A stretch of 64,000 nt of DNA. Source: Ferruginibacter albus. Lineage in GTDB: Bacteria > Bacteroidota > Bacteroidia > Chitinophagales > Chitinophagaceae. The translations under genes and the position numbers were made by a program. Position 1 is the first letter of the stretch. Each line of letters opens with the position of its first letter. The stretch is from the NCBI RefSeq assembly GCF_020042285.1, contig NZ_CP083388.1:310001-374000 (forward strand), given 5' to 3'. The notes beneath the pieces were generated by a model. The model was not told where the DNA came from and did no database searches. It saw only the letters and a list, made by a program, of their open reading frames with translations. Positions 9,992-16,606 of this stretch are shown piece by piece.

Positions 9992-10390
9992 ATGAAAAAG
10001 ATAATAATCGCCTTGTCAATAATAGCTATAGCAATGTCTTGCAATCACCCTGATAAAGAATTGAAAGCAACTATAGCTAATGCAGATAGTGTATATGTTC
10101 AATATTTTTCCGGAGATCAAAACAATGTAGCCACAATAAGAAGCATTAAAAACACGGATACTTTAAACAAACTTACTGAAGCAATTACAGCTACAACTAT
10201 AAATGGCAAATCAAATTGCGGATATGATGGTTCTATTCATTTCTTTAAAAACAATGTAGTAGTACAGGATGTTTATTTCAAAATGAACAATGAAGATTGC
10301 AGTCAATTTACTTTTATACAGAATAATAGATCTGCAGCAACTAAATTATCTGCCGATGCGAAAAAGCTATTGACAGAATTAAAAAAATAA
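9992..10390 (+). CDS. Small putative lipoprotein, unknown function
   Basis: 132 residues. A short signal peptide ends in a lipobox-like AIAMSC at residues 13-18, so the mature protein is probably lipid-anchored. The mature part contains two further Cys (SNCGYDGSIHFF and NEDCSQF) that could form a disulfide, and it alternates short beta-like stretches. I do not recognise a family. The ATG at 9992 is preferred over the in-frame GTG at 9953 because it starts the signal peptide and follows a -7 box. Confidence 0.75.
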   Translation: MKKIIIALSIIAIAMSCNHPDKELKATIANADSVYVQYFSGDQNNVATIRSIKNTDTLNKLTEAITATTINGKSNCGYDGSIHFFKNNVVVQDVYFKMNNEDCSQFTFIQNNRSAATKLSADAKKLLTELKK

Positions 10391-10466
10391 TTTCCTTAAC
10401 GCAAGCATAAATTTCCCTTTACTATTTCATTATATAAGATGATAAAATTTGCAAAACATCTCCTTA

Positions 10467-11561
10467 ATGAAATACCTCGTAATTGCTTTTCTGCTAGCAG
10501 CCAATACGGCCGTTTGCCAGGATACAAATAGTCCTAACATTTTTATTATTACTACAGATGGTTTTCGTTGGCAGGAAGTGTTCACGGGTGCAGATTCCTC
10601 TCTTTTATTCAACTCATCATATGTGGACGATACAGCTACGTTAAGGTACTTGTATTGGGCAAACACTGCTGAAGAACGCAGACAAAAATTAATGCCTTTT
10701 TTGTGGAATTACGTAGCACAAAAAGGACAATTATGGGGCAACAGAAACTATGGGAACGATGTGTCAGTAATAAATCCTTATAAAATATCTTATCCGGGTT
10801 ACAACGAATTGCTTACCGGTTATAACGATTGGTTCATAAGTCTTAACAGGAAAACGTATAACAGCAATTCTAATCTTTTGGATTACTTAAATAATACGGA
10901 TCGATATAAAAACAAAGTTGCCGCATTTGGCTCATGGAAATTATTTAAGTACATATTGAATAACCCTTCAAGCAATCTTCCTTTAAATTGCGGTTACCAG
11001 CAAAGCGAAGATGATACGCTTACTCTTACAGAAAAAGCAACGAATTATATAGAAGCAACAAGTAATGAAAATAAAGAGGCTACACGTCGTGACATGTTGA
11101 CTTTTACATTAGCTGCAGAATACATAAAGAAGAAGCACCCTAAAGTTGTATTTATTGGCTTTGGCGAAACAGATGAATTTGCACACAATGGCAGATACGA
11201 TTTGTATTTAAACCAGGCAAATCTCTTTGATAAATTTTTGGCAGAACTATGGCAGCTAACGCAGACGGATAAATTTTATAAGAACAAGACGCTGTTTTTT
11301 ATTACTACCGATCATGGAAGAGGCGATAAACCAACAACATGGTCAACCCATGGCTTTTGGGCAAAGGGATCAAAAGAAACATGGTTGGCAGAATTTGGAG
11401 CCGATATTCAACCATTGGGAGAAGTAAAAGAAAAAGACAGTATTCACACTATACAGTTTCCACAAACTATTGCGAATTACCTGGGAGAAGATTTTAGGGC
11501 AGACCACCGGGTAGCCGCCGCTTCCCAAATATTATTGTCTGCAACTACTATCAATAAATAA
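10467..11561 (+). CDS. Alkaline phosphatase superfamily protein (phosphodiesterase / sulfatase-like), exported
   Basis: 364 residues with a signal peptide (MKYLVIAFLLAANTAVCQ). Metal-binding motifs of the alkaline phosphatase / nucleotide pyrophosphatase superfamily appear in order: IITTDGFRWQEVF (first Asp, near residue 31), SYPGYNELLTGY (nucleophile region), GETDEFAHNGRYD (Asp/His), TTDHGRG (Asp-His) and the later STHGFW His. It should be periplasmic and hydrolyse a phosphate ester or diester; the substrate is unknown. The ATG at 10467 is preferred over TTG at 10449, which would precede the signal sequence. It ends 7 bp from the convergent glycosyltransferase gene. Confidence 0.85.
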   Translation: MKYLVIAFLLAANTAVCQDTNSPNIFIITTDGFRWQEVFTGADSSLLFNSSYVDDTATLRYLYWANTAEERRQKLMPFLWNYVAQKGQLWGNRNYGNDVSVINPYKISYPGYNELLTGYNDWFISLNRKTYNSNSNLLDYLNNTDRYKNKVAAFGSWKLFKYILNNPSSNLPLNCGYQQSEDDTLTLTEKATNYIEATSNENKEATRRDMLTFTLAAEYIKKKHPKVVFIGFGETDEFAHNGRYDLYLNQANLFDKFLAELWQLTQTDKFYKNKTLFFITTDHGRGDKPTTWSTHGFWAKGSKETWLAEFGADIQPLGEVKEKDSIHTIQFPQTIANYLGEDFRADHRVAAASQILLSATTINK

Positions 11562-11568
11562 CAGAAAA

Positions 11569-12639
11569 CTATAAAGCAGCTTTAGGAATAAAGATATCTG
11601 CGGGACTTTGAATAATATCTCCGCTGAATTTTTCCTTTGATAGATTTTTGAAAGATTTTCTTTGTGCCAAAACGAGGTCAATTATTTTATCGGTCTCATC
11701 CGGAAAATCAACTTTTATATTTTGTTCATTTTCCAACCAATGCTTTACTTTATCAGCGTGTTTGTTTTTTAGGCTTTTTAAAACCGGTACACCAAATTGT
11801 TTCGCACCTGCTGCATTACAATGTTGTTCATATTGATTCTTCATTGGGATCACTATGACCTTTTTGCCCATGTATAAAGCTTCTGCCGGTGTTTCAAAAC
11901 CACCTCCACTGATGATTCCTTCGCAGCTTACAAAGCTTTCAGCAAAATCATCATTATTAACAGGACGTACCCAGCAATTTTTTTCTACAAATGATTTTTT
12001 GGTATGCTTAGAAAATATATGCCAGCGAACGTTTTTGAACTGACCTAAAAATTTGATTAGTTTTTCTTCGCTGTAAGCGGGTAAATAAACAGTGTAATGC
12101 CCTTTGTTGCTTATCTCTGCATTGCGAATTTCCTTACGGATGACAGGAGTAAAAATGTTTTCGCTGTATTTTTTAAAATGGAAACCTACGCCAATTTTAC
12201 AAGGCGCATAATATTTTAAAACCATCAAAGCAAAAGGATCAAACTTGTCCGGGCGTGGAGCATTTTTATCAAGTATTGCAAATTGATGGCTCATGGAAAC
12301 GCAAGGCACGTGCTTGATCTTACAAGCCCATGCGCTCACCGGTTCAAAATCATTTATTACCAGATCGTAATCTTCAACAGGAAAATTTTTTATCTCGCTC
12401 ACAAATCTTTTAGATTGCATTTTTTTGAAAGTAGCGTAGAAATCTATGCCTCCTTTTTTACCAAATACATAACTAAAGCCTTTGCGTTTATATTTTACTT
12501 CATGGTTTAGTTTTACTTCAGCTTCAGTTCCACTTATTAAAATATCGAGATCGCATTTCTTTTTTAGCAGAGGGATGATTTCTGTTGCACGGCTGATATG
12601 TCCGTTGCCTGTAGCTTGTATGGCGTAGAGAACTTTCAT
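11569..12639 (-). CDS. Glycosyltransferase family protein (GT28/GT1-like, MurG fold)
   Basis: 356 residues. The N terminus, MKVLYAIQATGNGHISRATE, is the glycine-rich acceptor-side loop of GT-B enzymes. The C-terminal half has CEGIISGGGFETPAEALYMG and KVIVIPMKNQYEQHCNA, the UDP-sugar-binding region of GT28_C / MGT-like enzymes. No signal peptide, so it probably works at the inner face of the inner membrane. It starts 1 bp after the LpxH-like phosphoesterase gene, so the two are translationally linked; this suggests a role in glycolipid or cell-envelope assembly. The acceptor is unknown. Confidence 0.88.
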   Translation of the reverse strand: MKVLYAIQATGNGHISRATEIIPLLKKKCDLDILISGTEAEVKLNHEVKYKRKGFSYVFGKKGGIDFYATFKKMQSKRFVSEIKNFPVEDYDLVINDFEPVSAWACKIKHVPCVSMSHQFAILDKNAPRPDKFDPFALMVLKYYAPCKIGVGFHFKKYSENIFTPVIRKEIRNAEISNKGHYTVYLPAYSEEKLIKFLGQFKNVRWHIFSKHTKKSFVEKNCWVRPVNNDDFAESFVSCEGIISGGGFETPAEALYMGKKVIVIPMKNQYEQHCNAAGAKQFGVPVLKSLKNKHADKVKHWLENEQNIKVDFPDETDKIIDLVLAQRKSFKNLSKEKFSGDIIQSPADIFIPKAAL

Positions 12640-12640
12640 T

Positions 12641-13513
12641 TTAAGATGCTAATTCAAAATCCTGCATCATCATTTTAAATAACTCGGCAGTACGTAAATA
12701 AGCGGCTTCATCCATATAATAAGAATCATTCAATTCTTTTACCTGGTTGTCTTGCTGATATTGATATACACTCCAGTTATCATCTGCATATTCCAATGCA
12801 GTCAAATTTTCGATCCAGTCGCCGGAATTTAAATATTGTACGCTGCCTTTTGGTGTAACAATCTTACGATCGCACGGTTGATGGATGTGACCGCAGATAA
12901 CATAGTCATATCCTTTTTCAATAGCTATTTCAGCAGCAGTATTTTCAAAGCTGTTGATATATTTTACGGCGCTTTTTACAGAGTTTTTTATTTTTTTGGA
13001 GAGAGAGATTTTTCCTCTTCCCATTTTTTTGCTGATGTAATTGATGAATGTATTTATCATTATCAATGTATCGTAGCCAACAGCACCCAGCTTCGCTAAC
13101 CATTTACTGTATTTCATCGTAACATCAAACACATCTCCATGAAATATCCAACTGCGTTTATTGTTATTATGATGAATGATCAGCTTGTTTACAATATGAA
13201 AATCGCCAATAGAAAAGTTTTCAAAACGACGCAACATTTCATCGTGATTGCCGGTAACGTAATATACTTTAACCCCACGGCTAAGCATACTCGTAATTTG
13301 CTTTATCACCTGCATATGCCCTGCCGGCCAGTATTTCTTACTGAACTGCCAGATGTCGATAATGTCGCCGTTTAAAACTAAAATGGATGGATCGATGGTG
13401 GAGAGGTAACGGGACACTTCACTTGCACGGCATCCATAAGTGCCTAAGTGAACATCAGAGATAACCGCTACATCTATTTTTCTTTTTTCCAAGGGAAGCG
13501 ATATAGTTTGCAT
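12641..13513 (-). CDS. LpxH-like calcineurin phosphoesterase (UDP-2,3-diacylglucosamine diphosphatase family)
   Basis: 290 residues. Metallophosphoesterase motifs are in order: ISDVHLGTYG, VLNGDIIDIWQF, VTGNHDEMLRR, WIFHGDVFD and CGHIHQPCDR, giving a full two-metal site. The arrangement fits COG2908, the UDP-2,3-diacylglucosamine hydrolase family, which releases UMP to make lipid X in lipid A synthesis. In Bacteroidota several COG2908 paralogues exist, so the LpxH assignment itself is inferred. The ATG at 13511-13513 is preferred over an in-frame GTG 15 nt upstream. The gene is first in an operon with the glycosyltransferase. An inverted repeat TTACCAAA / TTTGGTAA lies upstream at 13556-13582. 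Confidence 0.85.
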   Translation of the reverse strand: MQTISLPLEKRKIDVAVISDVHLGTYGCRASEVSRYLSTIDPSILVLNGDIIDIWQFSKKYWPAGHMQVIKQITSMLSRGVKVYYVTGNHDEMLRRFENFSIGDFHIVNKLIIHHNNNKRSWIFHGDVFDVTMKYSKWLAKLGAVGYDTLIMINTFINYISKKMGRGKISLSKKIKNSVKSAVKYINSFENTAAEIAIEKGYDYVICGHIHQPCDRKIVTPKGSVQYLNSGDWIENLTALEYADDNWSVYQYQQDNQVKELNDSYYMDEAAYLRTAELFKMMMQDFELAS

Positions 13514-13637
13514 GCAAAGTTCCTTCACTCATATTTATTAATTGTGAATATAAGGTTACCAAAATGTAAATTCATTTGGTAAATATTTCATAACGCAGCA
13601 TTCATGCAGGCATAACATGAGGCATATACATTTGATA

Positions 13638-13728
13638 AGACAAACAAATAAGGGTTAGTAAATTATTTGTTGGGCAGGTAAATTTTCTCTTTGTGCATCG
13701 GGTGGAATTTCTATTCTACCCTTTTTTT
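13638..13728 (+). ncRNA. Candidate small RNA (~90 nt) with own -7 box and terminator
   Basis: The -7 box TACATTTG at 13627-13634 predicts a start near 13638. The terminator at 13700-13728 ends the unit. The interval has no open frame with a plausible start, and the nearest plus-strand gene upstream ends at 11561, with two minus genes between. The -33 element is not evident, which lowers confidence. No known RNA family was recognised. Confidence 0.4.
13700..13728 (+). terminator. Orphan intrinsic terminator
   Basis: GGGTGGAAT (13700-13708) pairs with ATTCTACCC (13713-13721) across a TTCT loop with one G-U pair, then seven T residues. No plus-strand protein gene lies immediately upstream. Confidence 0.8.
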
Positions 13729-13892
13729 ATTCAATTTTTTTCGGCACTACTGCGTTTATTCGTTATCGTTGTTCATGACTATAATGCTCTTTATTACTCT
13801 TCATGCAAACGCTGATTGCAAATAAAAGAATACTATTAAAATGGAATTAGTAATTTACCAATAAATGAATGTGTAAAAATTCAAGATGACGT

Positions 13893-14495
13893 ATGCCGGT
13901 TAAGATGAAAGTATTTTTGGTTCTTTACTTTTTTGGAATTCCTCTTTTAGTTGGTTTTCTTATCTATTTTAAAAGAAAGAAACTAGATGCTGATAAAAAT
14001 TATTATGCGCCTAAAAAACAAAAACAAAATCGGGCAATAACAAAAGAAGAAAAGAACATTATTTATGTAGCAAGTGCATTTGAAAATAAAGAGCTCTTTA
14101 GTAGTCGTGCAAAAGAAGTTGCACAAACTATAGAATTTGATAAAGCGATCAAGCTGAAAGATTATTTTCATAATAACCCGCCAGTGCCGGAAGACCTGCA
14201 ACAGCCGTTATCTAAATATGGGATTTTGGGAGTGTGGATGGAAGTATGTCAAAATTCTATTTTTGAGATCTTATACAATTACAACGAGAAGGCGATACCG
14301 ATAATATATCCTATTGCCTTTGGCGTATACGATTGGACTCAATACAAAGCAATTGATCTTTTATTTAGATTTATGAAGGAAGGAATAAAAAAAGATGAAA
14401 TTATAGCAGCGCTTAAAAAATTTTCTGAACAAACTTCAGATGAATATTTAAAAGATCAGATTAAGAATGAATTAAGTAAATATATATCGGATTAA
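13893..14495 (+). CDS. Conserved-type hypothetical protein with one N-terminal membrane anchor
   Basis: 200 residues. A single hydrophobic segment (about residues 6-26, FLVLYFFGIPLLVGFLIYF) is followed by a Lys-rich linker and a soluble, mostly helical domain rich in Lys, Glu and aromatic residues. Helical pairs such as AIDLLFRFMKEGIKKDEIIA hint at HEAT-like helices, but no family was recognised. The last four bases overlap the 3' end of the convergent histidine kinase gene. ATGs at 13893 and 13905 are both possible starts. Function unknown. Confidence 0.7.
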   Translation: MPVKMKVFLVLYFFGIPLLVGFLIYFKRKKLDADKNYYAPKKQKQNRAITKEEKNIIYVASAFENKELFSSRAKEVAQTIEFDKAIKLKDYFHNNPPVPEDLQQPLSKYGILGVWMEVCQNSIFEILYNYNEKAIPIIYPIAFGVYDWTQYKAIDLLFRFMKEGIKKDEIIAALKKFSEQTSDEYLKDQIKNELSKYISD

Positions 14496-15541
14496 TCCTT
14501 TTTGCTCTCTAACGTAAAACCAAATGTGGAACCAACATCTAACGAACTACGAACGTGAATAGTTTGTCCGTGAGCTTCAATAATATGTTTACAGATAGCT
14601 AAGCCTAACCCGCTGCCACCGATTTTTCTGCTTCTTGCCTGGTCTGTTCTGTAAAAGCGTTCGAATATCCTTTTCAAGTGCTCTTCTGCAATACCGGCGC
14701 CATCATCGCCGATTTCAATTAAAATAAGCTTGCCGTCGATTTTATATACACTTGCCTCAATTGTGCCATTTTTTTTCCCGTATTTAATGGCATTCTCTAC
14801 AAGATTGATAAGTACCTGGCGTATTTTTTCTTTATCTGCGAAAACGCTTAAAGGCACTTCGCATCCTTTTTTAATAATTAAGCGAATGCTGTTTTCTTCT
14901 GCTTTTATTGATAATGTTTCATACACTTCTTTTATCAGGTCCTGGATAATAAAGTTTTCTTTGTATAGTAATTGTTCACCGCTTTCTAATTTAGAAATTT
15001 CATCCAGGTCATTTAACAGGTTTACCAGCCGATCTATATTGCGGGACGTGCTGCTTAAAAATTTACGATTTACTTCAGGTTTTTCCAGAGCACCATTTAA
15101 TAAGGTATCGACATAACCTTGTATGGCAAATATGGGAGTCTTTAATTCATGCGAGAGATTTTGTAAAAACTCTTTACGGAAGGCCTCATTCTTTTTTAAT
15201 AATTCGATCTCTGCTTTTCGTTGCTCTGCCCATTTCTCTACGTCTTCTCTAACTTCATCAATGCTTTTTTGCGGTAAGATATTTTTATAATAAAACTCTT
15301 CCCGTTTACTTGCCTTTGTTTGATAAATAAGCTTATAGATGAGTTTTATTTTACGATAGATGAAACGTTGCACCATGAATAATATCAGTGCAAAGCTTCC
15401 TAAAAATACCACCAGCAATGTAATCAACGCAATCCACCAGACAGGCTTAAAATAATATAGTGCTGCAGCAATTGGCGCAGATAAACAAAATGCTGTTAAT
15501 GCAGATAATTGTTGCGGCGAAAAATTCTTAGTTGGGAGCAT
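14492..15541 (-). CDS. Sensor histidine kinase, PhoR-like
   Basis: 349 residues. Two transmembrane helices (about 15-60) with almost no periplasmic loop are followed by a linker, the HisKA dimerisation domain with the phospho-accepting His in NLSHELKTPIFAIQGY, and an HATPase_c domain. The latter shows the N box (NLVENAIKYGKK), G1 (IGDDGAGI), F box and G2 (GSGLGLAI). It autophosphorylates and passes phosphate to the response regulator encoded upstream on the same strand. The PhoR name rests on this architecture and the OmpR-type partner; phosphate sensing is inferred. The ATG at 15541 is preferred over TTG at 15550. Confidence 0.9.
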   Translation of the reverse strand: MLPTKNFSPQQLSALTAFCLSAPIAAALYYFKPVWWIALITLLVVFLGSFALILFMVQRFIYRKIKLIYKLIYQTKASKREEFYYKNILPQKSIDEVREDVEKWAEQRKAEIELLKKNEAFRKEFLQNLSHELKTPIFAIQGYVDTLLNGALEKPEVNRKFLSSTSRNIDRLVNLLNDLDEISKLESGEQLLYKENFIIQDLIKEVYETLSIKAEENSIRLIIKKGCEVPLSVFADKEKIRQVLINLVENAIKYGKKNGTIEASVYKIDGKLILIEIGDDGAGIAEEHLKRIFERFYRTDQARSRKIGGSGLGLAICKHIIEAHGQTIHVRSSLDVGSTFGFTLESKKD

Positions 15542-15626
15542 CTCATCCAAAGTACGTAAAAATTTATGAATGAAAAATCAGAGTTATGAATGAGGGATAA
15601 GTAGAAAAAAGCAATATAGGGTCAGT

Positions 15627-15673
15627 GTTCAATAAAGATATTCAGTACAAGAGAGTGACACAACTATGGTGGG
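15627..15673 (+). repeat. Interspersed intergenic repeat, short form, copy A
   Basis: Contains GTACAAGAGAGTGACACAAC (15645-15664), the core of a repeat also found at 18.9, 30.0, 44.8 and 56.0 kb. It lies in the spacer between the response regulator and histidine kinase genes. Confidence 0.75.
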
Positions 15674-15737
15674 TTGAGGCCAAATGCTTGTTACAAGATA
15701 AAAGCAAAATATAATAATTCCCTTAAGGAATCAGATG

Positions 15738-16433
15738 CTACATTTCAAATTTATAACCAACACCTTTAACGGTGGTGATACAATCCATGTTTAATTTTTG
15801 GCGGATCTTTCGAATGTGCACATCAATAGTTCGATCGCCAACAATTACTTCGGTACCCCAAACCTGGTTCAATATTTCATTGCGTAAAAAAACCTTTCCC
15901 GGGCGGGATGCAAGTAATGCCAGCAATTCAAATTCTTTTCTTGCTAATATTATTTCGTTGTTGTGAAGATTCACCAAATATTTTTCACGGTCTATCTGCA
16001 GATCACCTATTTGCAAAAGTGTAACAGTTTCTGATTGATGCCCGTTTGTACCCTTTTTATTAGAGACTCTTCTGAACAAAGCATTTACCTTACTAACCAA
16101 AACTTTTGGACTTATCGGTTTGGTCAAATAGTCATCTGCGCCGGTTTCCAATCCCCGTATTTCAGTGCCCTCATCGCTTAATGCTGTAAGGAAAACAATT
16201 AATGTGTCTTTGAATGCAGGTTGAAGGCGAAGGATATTACAAACCTCAATGCCGTTTTTGCCCGGCATCATAATGTCTAAGATGATCAGATCCGGCTGAT
16301 GCATTTTTGCCAGTTCAATTGCTTCATCTCCATTCTTTGCGGTAAATACTTCGTACCCTTCTGCTTGCAGGTTAAATTGAATGATTTCGAGGATATCGGC
16401 TTCATCATCTGCAATTAAAATTTTTTTACTCAT
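15738..16433 (-). CDS. OmpR/PhoB-family response regulator
   Basis: 231 residues. The N-terminal receiver domain (about 1-120) carries the acidic pair DDE (9-11), phospho-acceptor Asp53 in LIILDIMMPGKNG, the Thr in FLTAL and Lys in YLTKPIS. The C-terminal winged helix (about 135-230) has EFELLALLASRPGKVFLR and VDVHIRKIRQKL-like sequence (TIDVHIRKIRQKL). It binds DNA when phosphorylated by the kinase encoded 196 bp downstream on the same strand. It has a minus-strand promoter (16450-16477) and a perfect 14-bp palindrome just beyond it. Regulation of phosphate genes in this window is plausible but inferred. Confidence 0.93.
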   Translation of the reverse strand: MSKKILIADDEADILEIIQFNLQAEGYEVFTAKNGDEAIELAKMHQPDLIILDIMMPGKNGIEVCNILRLQPAFKDTLIVFLTALSDEGTEIRGLETGADDYLTKPISPKVLVSKVNALFRRVSNKKGTNGHQSETVTLLQIGDLQIDREKYLVNLHNNEIILARKEFELLALLASRPGKVFLRNEILNQVWGTEVIVGDRTIDVHIRKIRQKLNMDCITTVKGVGYKFEM

Positions 16434-16449
16434 AAGCCAATTGTATACG

Positions 16450-16477
16450 CAAAATTAAACTATCATAGTAAGCCAAA
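16450..16477 (-). promoter_or_regulatory. Promoter of the response regulator gene
   Basis: On the minus strand TAATTTTG (16450-16457) matches TAnnTTTG exactly, with TTTG (16474-16477) 16 bp upstream. The spacing is shorter than the usual 19 bp. Confidence 0.45.
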
Positions 16478-16491
16478 CGTCAGTACTGACG
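16478..16491. promoter_or_regulatory. Perfect 14-bp palindrome, candidate operator
   Basis: CGTCAGTACTGACG is a perfect palindrome directly abutting the -33 element of the response regulator promoter. It lies between two divergent promoters. Such a site could bind a dimeric regulator, but no known operator was matched. Confidence 0.45.
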
Positions 16492-16534
16492 CTAATCTGT
16501 ATTATCAAATTGTTAACCAACAAATAACAAGATG

Positions 16535-16565
16535 TTTGATTACTAGCGATAATCAACGATATTTG
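16535..16565 (+). promoter_or_regulatory. Promoter of the 740-residue secreted protein gene
   Basis: TTTG at 16535-16538, exactly 19 bp, then GATATTTG at 16558-16565, one mismatch from TAnnTTTG. The leader would be about 38 nt. Confidence 0.6.
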
Positions 16566-16606
16566 CATTGAGCCTCTTTAACTTATCTGACATACGGTGC
16601 TGATTT

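Larger units (their letters stand above)
13514..13892. other. Gene-free stretch holding an inverted repeat and a candidate small RNA
   Basis: 379 bp without a protein gene. It contains an 8-bp-arm inverted repeat (13556-13563 and 13575-13582) near the phosphoesterase start, an exact -7 box TACATTTG (13627-13634), and a canonical plus-strand terminator (13700-13728). Nothing recognisable lies between 13730 and 13892. Confidence 0.6.

Noticed and set aside
13735-13830. Resemblance to the long interspersed repeat (CGTTATCGTTGTTCATGAC)
   Set aside because: Only scattered short matches; block order and the hairpin are missing.
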